Of a DNA stretch of 64,000 nt, positions 31,896 through 42,989 are shown piece by piece. The stretch lies in the NCBI RefSeq assembly GCF_029784135.1, contig NC_073746.1, positions 112,280,035-112,344,034 of the forward strand, written 5' to 3'. A program made the translations under genes and the position numbers. Position 1 is the stretch's first letter, and each line of letters starts with the position of its first letter. Source of the stretch: Toxorhynchites rutilus septentrionalis (taxonomy: Eukaryota > Arthropoda > Insecta > Diptera > Culicidae). The notes below the pieces were generated by a model. That model had not been told where the DNA came from. It did no database searches and worked only from the letters and a program-made list of their open reading frames with translations.

Positions 31896-33450
31896 CTGGA
31901 AAAGTTTAAGAGATTGCAATTATTCTCAACAGCATTGCCACAAATCCTATACTGGTTAGTAAAATTTCCCCATTTCATCAGCATTATGAATATGACTGAA
32001 CGAGTCAAATCTGTAATTAAATTTCAAAACCGATTCTGGCTGCTGACATCCACAGGCAGCATTCGAAGCGGAAGAGAAACTTTTCCAATTTCCAGTCAGA
32101 AACATTGAAACACGTCTGCACTCCAGCATGAAGACATCTGTGAATTTAACCGTCTGTTACTCCAATTAGTAGAAATAATCTAAATGAATTCTCTGTCTTA
32201 AGCTTTGTGCGCTGTATTTGTGTTATCGATTTTGGAAAAGGCAAACCAAACAAGGGAAGCGGGTGTTTGATGTTTTGTGCCACCATATCAAATATCAAAC
32301 TTGACTAATACTGCTCTGGATATAATTTCCCGGAATCATTCTGTATGTTTGTGATTCGAAGGTACGTTGAATTGACGCAAACGTACCTTTGAATAAAAAG
32401 GGCCCTACTGAAGGACTGCATGACAACTTTTGCCTAAATTAACACATCGATCACCAAACTCCACCCATAAGTTTTCAGTCAGGCTTTAAGAAACTCATTA
32501 AAGTTGAGAGACATCGTTATCCTCGCTATCACTCCACGGAGACAACATTATCACAAACATTGAAATTTCACTTTCACTCGAATTTCACCCGCTGGCAGCT
32601 AAGTTGAGGTCTTATTCCATGGCTTGATATATAGCCGCCTCCACTTCCCGAGGTTATAATTATCTATAAACGGAGACAATTCGGTGCCTATTCGGCAACG
32701 GCAAACGCCACTGCTGCGCTGATTATAACCCAGAGCATGTAAATTGGATTGACCTTGCCACTGGCGGATGATCACTGTGTTCACTGTGTTTTGTTAGCGG
32801 ATAAAATAAGAATCAAAGTTGAGCCGGAGGTGCTTCGCCGGTCAAGATACACTTTGAGCGAGGAGCATTCACTGGGAGACGATTGGAGCGAAATCAAAAT
32901 TGTTTGATCAAACGCTTTCTGACACGTAATTGAAATACTCAAATTGGATTGAGGATCAAAAGAATCGAGCTGTTGGAAAAATTGAGAAGAGTGTCCTAGA
33001 AGAACCTTCACGATTCGTTAGTAATGCATTTCACTCGAAGAAATAGGGAGTAAATTAATAAAGTTGATATTGTAACAGCATAAGAACGCAAAAAGATCTA
33101 TTGAGTTCATTGATGAGGGTAGATCAGGATTTGTAGATCTATATCGACTACTAAACGATGCAAGTTTTAGTCGTTTAATTTTTGATAATGAACTGAGCGA
33201 CATGATAGACTCAGTGTCAAAACTATAGAAGCATGCATTGTCATGAGAATTCATAGATAGAAATACACCAGAAGTAGCCAAACCGTCACCTATCTGATAT
33301 GTGCACGTTTTTTGAACTTATACGATAGCTGCCGTTTTTTGAAAAGTTAATCCTTAAATGGAATATTACAACAGGTCGTCCGCAGTGCTCCTATGTTTTG
33401 CAATTCCTGATACACATGAACTTATTCGAAAACGGAGTACAAAGTTTATT
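31896..33450 (-). other. Intron of the receptor gene, low-repeat part
   Basis: No exon, RNA gene or transposon ends seen. Part of the 10.9-kb intron 31896-42844. Confidence 0.6.
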
Positions 33451-34419
33451 TGTTTTGACGTGGGACTACGTCTAACCGGAGTATATGGGGGGTAAAATGA
33501 AAACCTAAACACAGAACATGCAGGAAAAAATGAAAGATTCCGAATGCTTTTAACTCGAACAATTCTTACTGGATCGGAAAGATGGTTCCATCAATTGATA
33601 AGGGATATTTCTACGCTTTTATCGCAATTAATAAAATATTATTTTTTCATTAGATAAACAATTGAATAACTGTAAAATGTTAAGCGTTATCTAAACGCCC
33701 TTACTGCCTCATTTTGATTGGCCCGATCTACAGTTTCCCTAACACAACCATCAAAACCAAGCAGCCCTGGGGGAAATCGGCATTGCGAATACATGAAAGT
33801 ATGGGGACTTATGTTCTCACCAAAATGTGTTCCCTAACACAGATTTCAAAACCAAGGAGCGTTGCAGAGATCGGCATTGCATATACATGAAAGTCGGGGG
33901 TATTTTTATTTCCGACTGAAATGTGTTTCCCTAACACAGACTTTAAATTCAAGGAGCGTGGGGAAATTGGCATTCCAAATACATGTAAGTCGGGGGCCTT
34001 TTTGTTCCGACTAAAATGTATTTGCAAATAAATGCAAACTTCGAGTACTTTTGTACTCGCTTGCATTTGTGCAAACTAGAATATGTTTCCTTAACACGGT
34101 CTCCTAAATTTAGGAACCTGGGAAAATCGTATAGACACTAGAGACGAATGAACTTTCAAGTTTAAAACCTCTATAGTATAAAAAGTAGAAGTTGAAGCTG
34201 TTGATTCATGCAAGCCGAGGGTACTTCTGCAAGTGTTTTCCTAACACGAATTACAAAAGCGGGTACGAACAAAACGCGTTGACTCGGTTATCCATTATTG
34301 AATTTAAGCATACCATTATACGGTTATCCATGCTCACTGAATTTCTACGCATACCATTTGATGATTAGGCAAAATGTTGTTAACCATTTGCTGCGATAAC
34401 GCCTTTTGATTAAGAAATA

Positions 34420-34953
34420 CACCCATACCTCGCTTTACGGCCTAGATTCGTTCCACGAAACTTGGCCGCAAAGCGAAAAGTCGTTTAAAGAATCAATTAT
34501 TCTAATACAAATCCATACAAATTCAATACGATTGGTTCCAAATTTCTTGAATATGTTTATCATTCAAAATACAGTTTATCTTTTCATTTCTTTTAAAAAT
34601 ACATACATAACAAGTACATATATTTGAACATAAAATAATAACAGACTCCAAAAACCAACAATAACCCATAAACAAAAATGAAACAACTTCATGTTACATA
34701 AAATATGTATGTATACAGCAATTCCATGTCAAACCAATATAATGGTGCCAAAGATCAAAACTAACACTTTCCACGAAAATACAGAATCGCTATATTGGTT
34801 CGGCATGGAATGGCTGTATATCGACTTCGAAAACAAAATTCTTGCCGCTCTAGCGAATCATTTTAGGCCGTAATATCCAAATGTGCCTTAATTGAAGAGG
34901 GCTGTTATAGCGAAATGCCGTATGAAGAGCAGCCGTATAGCGAGGTATGGGTG
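34420..34953. mobile_element. TA-flanked MITE nested in dispersed repeat
   Basis: Inverted ends CACCCATACCTCGCTTTACG on the left and, reversed, CACCCATACCTCGCTATACG on the right, each preceded by TA (34418-34419, 34954-34955). 534 bp, no transposase. A TA target suggests a Tc1/mariner/pogo-type source. It contains a smaller inverted pair (34711-34740 with 34791-34821). Confidence 0.75.
34711..34821. repeat. Small foldback inside the TA-flanked MITE
   Basis: A ~30-bp imperfect inverted repeat (tatacagcaattccatgtca on the left; the partner differs at a few positions) around a ~50-base loop. A related word, attccatgccaaaccgatac, occurs alone at about 14522. Confidence 0.6.
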
Positions 34954-35340
34954 TATGCGTTCGACGTACAATGTCAAAATCGAAATTGAGTGCCTGAAGT
35001 TCATAAAAAATCAAGCAAATTCGCGGTTCGAAAAGTACGTACACTTGAGAGATGCAAACTTCAGAAGGAAACGTAAAATTGAATAATCTTTTGATAATTC
35101 TTCCGTTCACATATTTTGTCCTAGGCATCATGCCAAACGTAAAAGGACTGTCATTAAATTTAATTGTAACGGAGAACATTATCTATCACAATGCATGAAT
35201 TGACCTTACATGGCATTATACAATCTTTTTACTCACAAAGCAAATATATTGAATTCAATTGAATTCGGGAATTGTTTCATTCCATCAAAAATTTAATTAT
35301 TACAAACAAATGATTGCTAAGCTAAGGTAGCCCACGTCAA

Positions 35341-35640
35341 CCTTGCGGTTATATCACAGATATAACCCACCCATTTTCGATGGTTTATATGGATTTCAGT
35401 GCGAAAAAAGCATATTTGCGTCTCAATTATCCAAAATCAAATGAAATTGATTTTGATTTGAATTATTTTCTTGGGGGGAAACTTTTTTTATGCGGTCCCT
35501 ATCTACCGCACGAAAAAATTTATTTTTTTTAGATGTGTACCGAACACGATTTTTTCAAGCTGCTGGTGAAATTTCGCACGATTGTTTTTATGCGATTTTT
35601 TTTGCGGTCCCTATCCCCCGCACAAAAAAAGATTTTTCCT
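35341..35640. other. Gene-free sequence with a ~110-bp direct repeat
   Basis: The word gcggtccctatc occurs near 35494 and 35604, each followed by a cgcac and A-run context, suggesting a partial tandem duplication. Confidence 0.5.
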
Positions 35641-36301
35641 GTATATAAATGGATTTCTGTCTGTCTGTCTGTTTGATTCTTATGGAACCGGAAACTACTG
35701 AACCGATCGACATGAAAATTGCTATGTGGGGGTTTTTGGGGTCGGGGAAGGTTCTTATGATAGTTCGGAACCCCTCCCCCTTCTTTAAGTGGGGATCGCC
35801 ATACAAATGAAACACAAATTTCTGCATTACTCGAGAATTAATCAATCAAATGATACCAAATTTGGCATGTGAAAGTTTTAGGGAGCAATAAATGATTCTA
35901 TGGTGGTTAGACACACCACCCCCCTCTCTAAGGGTGAGCTGTCGTACAACTGAAACACAAATTTCTGCATTACTCGAAAACTAATCAAGCAAATGGAGCC
36001 AAATTTTGCATGTGAAGATTTTAGGGGACACGAAATGTTTCTATGGTGAGTAGACACTCCTCCCCCCTCTCTAAGGGGAGAAGAGGGAAGGGGTCTGTTT
36101 TTATTCTATCATATTTTCTGTATCAAACATTTATTCCATGTAACGGAGAAACATGTTATTTGCAAGTGGTTGAAAAATCTTGAATGAGAATTGTGTCTGA
36201 AAATAATCTGATATTATAATGATGAGTTTCGGTAGAAGAACTAGGAATTTTATAGTAAAAGGTAAATTTAACGGGCTCGATTAGATGATCAATCAATGAA
36301 C

Positions 36302-36313
36302 AGTTCTGCGATT
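36302..36313. repeat. Target-site duplication, left, I-clade copy 2
   Basis: agttctgcgatt, repeated at 42026-42037. Confidence 0.9.
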
Positions 36314-36661
36314 TTTTTTTTATTAATTCGTTTATTTTTACAGGCTCAGTTACTTAAGTTTAAAGGAGCCGAATTCTTAAATATAATTTTAAAACTATAT
36401 ATATATAAACAATTTTCTTACATCTATGGTTAGTAAGGTGGAAAACCGATTACTCGCGGTGTACTCGAGTTTAGGAGGGTGACATATTTGTAGGAGAAGG
36501 ATGGGATATAAGGTAATTGTAACAATGTTGATGAACACTCATTTCTTAAATCTATTCGTATATCTATAGTGTATTTACATTTCAACTTATTCTACTATTT
36601 ATAGCAAGGGGACGAATTACCCGCAAAGGAAGGAAAGGAGGGTATAAGGATGTAGGGACAA

Positions 36662-39600
36662 TCACACACGAAGATCTATAGCTTTAAGGAAAACATATAT
36701 ATGGGACATGTAATCAAGGTCTAACCGAGCCAACACATCTCTCACCGGCACATTGGGCTGTCTTCCTCGGGCCCGAAGGGAGTTTTCTAAATTCGATCTG
36801 GCGACCAGATACACCTCGCACGACCAAACAACGTGCTCGATGTCGTGATAACCTTGGCCACAAACGCAGAGATTGCTGCTGGCAAGATTTAAACGGAAGA
36901 GTAGCGCATCTAACGAACAGTGATTGGACATGAGTCGGGAGAAGGTGCGAAGAAAGTACCGACTCAATTCCAGACTTTTGAACCACGGTTTGAGGCTAAC
37001 CTTAGGGATAATCGAGTAAAACCACCGGCCCAATTCACCTTCGTTCTACTTGCGTTGCCAGTTAGCGATGGTATTTTTGCGGACTAAAGAATAAAATTCA
37101 TTGAAGGCGATTTGACGCTGATAAATATCGCCTTCAATTGCACCTACCTTTGCTAATGAGTCAGCCTCGTATTCTCTCAAGGAAGTACGGCGAGTGCTTT
37201 TCCGGCCTCACTGAACGGATAGCTTCGACAGAGCTAAGACTATCCGTTACAATGTAATAGTGTTCAACAGGTCGTGAGGCGACGCTGTCCAGCGCCCAGT
37301 GTATCGCTGCCAATTCAGCAATATACACTGAGCAAGGATTCTGAAGACTGTGTGAGGTGCTAAAAAATTCATTGAACACTCCAAATCCTGTGGACTCGTT
37401 TATAGTGGACCCATCAGTAAAGTACATATTATCACAATTGATACCCCCATACTTTTCATCGAAGATCGTTGGTAATCTGAATATCCATGGATATCTTGCT
37501 TCATGGACAGATCAAAATGCACAGAGGAATTGATGTAGTCAGGAAAACAAACACGGTTGGGAATATACGAAGAAGGATTAACCTGCATGGAGACGAATTC
37601 ATGATATGAGCTCATGAATCCAGAATGAAAATTTAGCTCGATCAGCTGCTCAAAATTTCCGATCACCAATGGGTTCATAACCTTACACCGGATGAGGAAC
37701 CGAAGAGATAATAAATTGAAGCGATCTTTTAGTGGGAGTAGGCCTGCCAAAACCTCGAGACTCATGGTATGCGTAGAGGGCATACATCCCAACGCGATAC
37801 GGAGACAAAGATACTGAATTCGCTCGAGTTTAATGAGGTGTGTTTTGGCAGCTGATTGAAAACAGAAACTGCCATACTCCATCACTGAGAGAATAGTTGT
37901 TCGATACAACATTATAAGATCTTCGGGATGGGCTCCCCACCAGGTGCCGGTAATTGTACGGAGAAAGTTTATTCTTTGTTGGCATTTTTTTCTCAGATAC
38001 CTAATATGGGCCCCCCAAGTACATTTGGAGTCGAACCAAACCCCAAGATACTTGAATGACATAGCATGAGTGATCGGTTTACCCAAAAGTTGAAGCTTTG
38101 GTTTTGCTGGTCTATGCTTCCTAGAAAAAACCACCATCTCTGTTTTCTCCGTGGAGAATTCGATCCCAAGCCCAATGGCCCAGGTTGAAAAATTGTTCAA
38201 AGTATCTTGTAAGGGTTCTTGCAGGTCGGATTCGTTTGATCCTACGACAAACACCACTCCATCATCTGCAAGTTGTCTTAGGCTGCAATTTTCTGTAAGG
38301 CAATTGTCGATGTCGCTTACATAGAAGTTGTACAAAAGGGGGCTTAAACAGGAGCCCTGGGGGAGGCCCATGTAAGAGACCCGACTTACTGCCGAATCTC
38401 CGTGAGAAAAGTTCAAATGTTTCTCACAAAGCAAGTTATATAACATATTATTCAATAGAGGCGGCAGACCCCGAGAGTGTAATTTGTCCGACAAAACCTC
38501 TATTGAAACTGAATCGAAGGCCCCCTTTATGTCCATGAATACTGAAGCCATTTGTTTTTTTTCGGCGTAAGCCATTTGAATTTCTGAAGAAAGCAACGCA
38601 AGACAATCATTCGTTCCCTTGCCCCTGCGGAACCCATATTGTGCATCTGAGAGTAGGCCATTCGTTTCAACCCATCGATCAAGGCGAAACAAGATCATGT
38701 TTTCCAACAATTTCCATATACAAGACAGCATTGCTATTGGGCGGTACGAATTGAAGTTGGACGCGGGTTTTCCGGGTTTTTGAATAGCTATAACTTGTAC
38801 TTGTCTCCAATCATCTGGAACAATATTATTCTCCAGAAACCGATTGAATAAATTCAACAAGCGATGTTTCGCCACATCAGGGAGGTTTTTCAGCAAGTTG
38901 AACTTAATTCTATCCGATCCCGGAGCAGAATTGTTACATGAAAGCAGAGCAAGAGAGAATTCTACCATTGAAAACTCGGAATCAAGATCGCACCTATCTT
39001 GTGGTATATCTCGAACAATTTTTTGCACAGGAGCGGAATCAGGACAAGCCTTCCGTGCAAAATTAAAAATCCATCGATGTGAATATTCTTCGCTTTCATT
39101 CGTTGAAGAGCGATTTCTCATGTTTCCAGCCACTTTCCATAATTTTTTCATTGACGTTTCTCGTGACAAACCTCCCACGAAATTTCGCCAATTAGCACGT
39201 TTTTTTCCCTTTGATTAAGTTTTTAAATTGATCTTCAAGGGCTAAATACGTTTGAAAATTTTCAGGGGTTCCACGTTTCCGAAAAGCTTTAAATGCATTC
39301 GATTTTTCTACATAAAGCTTGGAACATTGGCTATCCCTCCATAGATTGGGAGGCCTTCGGGAAATGGTGGAACCTGGAATGGGTTTCGTTTGAGCGCGAA
39401 CCGCGCTGTCATAGATCAAACGAGAAAGGAAGTTATACTCCTCCAATGGAGGTAAACCATCGCTGGAATTGATGGCTAGAGCAATCGCGTCCGCATATTT
39501 TTTACAGTCAATGTGTCTTGTGAGGTCATATGCCATCTTTATAGATTCAGAAGAATTCGACCCAATGGTGATGGAAATTTTGATTGGCAAGTGATTACTA

Positions 39601-40228
39601 CCGTTGGGGTTCTGGATTACATTCCACTTGCAATCAAACGATAGTGAATTCGAGAAAAGCGAGAGGTCAAGAGCACTTGGGTTAGGTACACGTGTTGTTT
39701 CCCCAGTGTTCAAAACGGTCATATTGAAGCGATTACAAAGGTCATATATCAACAATGAACGATTGTCGTCGTACTGTTCCCCCCAGGCAGTTCCGTGAGA
39801 GTTGAAGTCTCCCAAGATCAATCGTGGCTCAGGAAGGAGTGAGCACATGTCAACAAGTTGCTTGCGGCTAACCGCAGCTCTCGGAGGCCAATACAAGCTG
39901 ACAATACAGAGGTCTTTGCCTCTGATGTTTGCATGACAAGCAACAGCTTCGATCCCTCCAATAGGTGGAAGGCAATTCTAAAAAATGAGTGACACTTATT
40001 GATCCCCAAAAGCACACCTCCGTATCTATCATCACGGTCCAAGCGTATAATATTAAAATCGTGGAAAGAGATATCATCTCGCGAAGAAAGCCAAGTTTCG
40101 GACAGAGCAAAAACATCACAATTGAAGTTATGAATTAAAAATTTGAATGTATCCAATTTAGGGATAAGACAACGACAATTCCACTGTAAAACAGTGATAT
40201 CTCCGACCTCTCTATTTGAATTACACAT
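36662..40228 (-). pseudogene. I-clade ORF2 pseudogene (EN-RT-RNase H)
   Basis: The endonuclease opens at ATG 40228 and loses frame near 39970 through a one-base loss relative to copy 1. The second piece (39192-39896) carries the rest of EN. The third (37400-39178) has RT motifs (QKPGKPASNFNSYRPIAMLS, MDIKGAFDSV, GLPQGSCLSPLLYN, LADDG). RNase H (37161-37427) has YFTDGS and AELAAIHWAL but is cut by the deletion near 37168. The C-terminal finger is at 36662-37033. At least four breaks make it inactive. Confidence 0.88.
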
Positions 40229-41513
40229 CAAGAGAGATAATCATTGCAAGGAGGGGCCATGTTTGCATCAATTGTTGCAGAATTGTCTTTAATACTGGAA
40301 GCATTGAGATGACAAGAGTTCTGATGGAGTCGGAAACATTAAAACACTTGAAGATTTGATCCAAAAGGTCAGACAACTTTATAAATCCCGATTGGGAAGT
40401 TGAACTGGACGGAAAAATAGGGACAGTTGGGGTTTTTGATGTCCCCTCGAGTGCTGGGTCGTTCGAAGATGAAATATTCCCACGGAAGCCAGGAGGAACC
40501 TGGTTTTGCTTGTCCGCTGCACTCGATTTTTTAGGCAAGCTAACAGAGGATATAACCGTGGGGACTTGTTCTTGAACTTTGGGAGTGGTCACATCAGTCG
40601 CACTGCAGGATTTCCCCTCATGTTGCTCTCCGCAAGTGGCACAGCGCTCCTTTTTGGCACAATAATCCGAAGTGTGACCAACTGACTTGCATTTGTTGCA
40701 AGTCATGAGCTTTGGCACGAAGAGTCGCACAGGTAGTCTCAATTTGTCCACCATAACGTAGTCAGGGAGGGCGGCACCAGCAAAGGTGACTCGAAACGAG
40801 TCGGACGGCGTAAATTTAGTTTGGTCCCCATCATGGGAAAGTTTCCCGAGTTGGCGACAGTCCAAGATTTTCACTTCCATTGAGGGGAGCTTCTTGAACT
40901 TGCCTTTTCCTTCTGCTTTTATTTGTTCGCTCGTCAGACCCGTTTCAGTTATCACCCCCTCAATTTCTACGTTATGGGAGGGTATTTGATCAGCAACAAT
41001 CTCGTTTGCGTGTTTCCGGTCATTCACGACAACTCGCAATTTGTTCGGTCTAACCCTGCGAATTTCAGATACAGAAGTGTATCTGGCCAGATCTTTCATG
41101 ATCTGAATCACGTTAAGGTTTTTTCCTTTCGGTTTTGGCCGGAGGAAAGCAACCCATGGGCCAGTTCCAGGTGCATCTTCTGGATAATCTCTGACACGTG
41201 GAGCGGAGACAACAGAGGGGGAAGACGAGGACGAGGACGAGGACGAGGATGAGGATGAGGACGAGGATTGGGTTGGATCGGAAGCATCAGAAGGGGGAAG
41301 CGAATTCGATGATGGGAGAGGGGGAGTGGAAGTAACAGTGGGTTGAGAAGGGAGTCTTGCAATTTTCTTAGAGGGGGGCTTGGTAGGATGAGCGGATTCG
41401 TCCCCAGAAGAATTATCTTCCTTATGAGGGACTCGTTTATGTTTTTTCCCAGATCTTGTATGAGATTCATTATCGGAGATCTCCATCTCTGGAGATCCTC
41501 CACTATTCTCCAT
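40221..41513 (-). CDS. I-clade ORF1, copy 2, lacking third zinc knuckle
   Basis: A 430-codon open frame. Compared with copy 1 it has an in-frame loss of about 90 codons that removes the third CCHC and the Gln-rich segment (join near 40594), an in-frame 9-codon loss near 40986, and an expanded serine run (16 Ser against 6). The first two knuckles (CNKCKSVGHTSDYC, CATCGEQHEGKSC) remain. The stop overlaps the ORF2 ATG as in copy 1. Confidence 0.82.
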   Translation of the reverse strand: MENSGGSPEMEISDNESHTRSGKKHKRVPHKEDNSSGDESAHPTKPPSKKIARLPSQPTVTSTPPLPSSNSLPPSDASDPTQSSSSSSSSSSSSSSSSPSVVSAPRVRDYPEDAPGTGPWVAFLRPKPKGKNLNVIQIMKDLARYTSVSEIRRVRPNKLRVVVNDRKHANEIVADQIPSHNVEIEGVITETGLTSEQIKAEGKGKFKKLPSMEVKILDCRQLGKLSHDGDQTKFTPSDSFRVTFAGAALPDYVMVDKLRLPVRLFVPKLMTCNKCKSVGHTSDYCAKKERCATCGEQHEGKSCSATDVTTPKVQEQVPTVISSVSLPKKSSAADKQNQVPPGFRGNISSSNDPALEGTSKTPTVPIFPSSSTSQSGFIKLSDLLDQIFKCFNVSDSIRTLVISMLPVLKTILQQLMQTWPLLAMIISLDV

Positions 41514-42025
41514 TTTACAAAAATTTCTGTCTTATTTCTAATTTATTATTGATTTTAACAATAATCTTAAAAAAAATACCAAAAAAAAATATGATAATAA
41601 TATTAAACAATGAACAAATGAATTGAATAATAATATTAATAATAAATATGTGTACCTTAATATATAAGTTGTTCCAAAAATGCGCTCTACTGCCCTAATC
41701 AGGGAGAGACAGAGGCTACGCGCTACGGAGACAACACAATAGCGCAAGAATAGCTTACGCAGCCACGTGATGATGAATCCCGTTTGCGACAGTCACGCGA
41801 TGGCGATCCCGTTATGCCGAATCAGTTCAACAGCCGCAATCCGGCTCGCTGCAAGAGCGCTGCTTCCTTTGTTACTTCGTTCCACTTCACAAAAGGTCAG
41901 GTCGAAAGCGGACAGCAATGACCTTCACTCGTACACGATTCACTCGTACCAATAGCACAATAGCAAAAGTGGCAACGCACAATACCGACACTGAACTTTA
42001 CTCTTCAAGAGTTAGATAGCGAATG

Positions 42026-42037
42026 AGTTCTGCGATT
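42026..42037. repeat. Target-site duplication, right, I-clade copy 2
   Basis: agttctgcgatt as at 36302-36313. Confidence 0.9.
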
Positions 42038-42137
42038 GGACTCATGAATTTGCGCTTAGCAAGAAAACGTGAATGTTTGAAGGTATTGTTAACAAAAAAC
42101 AAATTTTGGGCGGGCCGAAGTTTGTCGGGTCAGCTAG

Positions 42138-42844
42138 TAGGATATAAATCACAAGAAAGGCAATCAATAGAGAGCATCCATCAATGATGCCATTAATCTG
42201 GTGGGATTGGAGAGCAACAACTTGCAAGGAACAAAACAAAAAGATTCGGCCATTTGGCAGAAGTAATTTCAGTTTGAAATTTAGAAGGAAATTAGACAGA
42301 ATCTCATCGAACAAGGTTTTTAAGTATTAACTTTTTGACTACAAATGACTGTATGTTTTTAACAACTCTAAATAGTTCTAAAATGAAAATAATATCAGAA
42401 CTCGGAAATTATGTCCCAAATTTACTGCACTCGGTTGTGGTATTATAACAAAGATACATATATTTAAACAAAAATAGTCTGAACAGCATTTGCGTATTGT
42501 TGCATTTGTCGAGTTTTTTTTTCTGAAAAAAATCCAGAAACAGATAAAGTTCATCGTATTTTTTAGGTACCAGCTTGAATCGCAAATTTTATATAAAACT
42601 GTCTACAACAAAACATTATTCATCGAAAATTTTATTCAGGAAACAGTGGCAGAAAAATATCCTAGACCAAATGACGTTTATTAATGAAAACGATATAATG
42701 TCCGTGGTCAAATTAGATAACCCCAAATTAATCTCCCAAATGGATGTTATTGCTTCATGGCATCGATCATTCATCACGAATGAAGCCTTCCGAACGGAGG
42801 GACTCGCTGCTCTTCTACGCTGTGATAAAGTAAAGTGAACTTAC
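42138..42844 (-). other. Receptor intron, proximal part
   Basis: No features seen. The intron starts at 42844 on the minus strand with GTAAGT. Confidence 0.55.
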
Positions 42845-42989
42845 CTCTCAATCAAGTAAATTGTCAGATTTTGCATCACACAAAACACGCCCACGCACAG
42901 ATCCGCCACGGCAAGGTTCGCCAGGAAGAAATTCGTTATTGAACGCAGCCTCCGCGAAAGTGTCACCACCAGAATCACGAGTAAATTTC
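42845..42989 (-). CDS. Neuropeptide-type GPCR, exon with TM1 end and TM2
   Basis: A 145-nt exon: acceptor ttttctacacag (AG 42991-42990) and donor GTAAGT (from 42844). It is entered in phase 1, completing a Gly codon, and left in phase 2. It encodes the TM1 hallmark GN followed by LLVILVVTLSRRLR, then the TM2 core ANLAVAD with its conserved Asp, and ends at NLTIYLIE. The next exon (31736-31895) completes the Ser codon and continues into TM3. The upstream exon with the N-terminus and first half of TM1 was not found in the window. Confidence 0.88.

Larger units (their letters stand above)
33455..35340. repeat. Dispersed repeat family, copy 2, with ~95-bp tandem units
   Basis: Terminal inverted repeats TTGACGTGGGACTAC (33455-33469) and, reversed, TTGACGTGGGCTAC (within 35326-35340). 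The left interior matches 1290-1470. Tandem units start near 33731, 33828 and 33919 (words like gtttccctaacacagac), and a fourth diverged unit is near 34085. A separate MITE interrupts it at 34420-34953. No coding sequence. Confidence 0.7.
36314..42025 (-). mobile_element. I-clade non-LTR retrotransposon, copy 2, degenerate
   Basis: Same structure as the copy at 6644-11360 and the same 5' terminus, with poly-A on the minus strand and a 12-bp duplication. It retains the RT core missing from copy 1. It has its own lesions: a ~100-bp deletion in RNase H (near 37168), frameshifts near 39190 and 39970, and three coding changes in ORF1. The two copies are very similar over shared regions, so both are relatively young. 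Confidence 0.9.
35641..42137 (+). mobile_element. Non-autonomous Helitron-like element interrupted by I-clade copy 2
   Basis: It begins with tatataaatggatttctgtc and (ctgt)n, then about three ~130-bp tandem units (35780-36090). It ends near 42115-42137 with gtcgggtcagctag, the same kind of terminus seen in the Helitrons at 61094 and 61115, with CTAG followed by T. The I-clade copy lies between 36314 and 42025 with its own target duplication. Without it the element is about 0.8 kb and non-coding. Confidence 0.6.
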
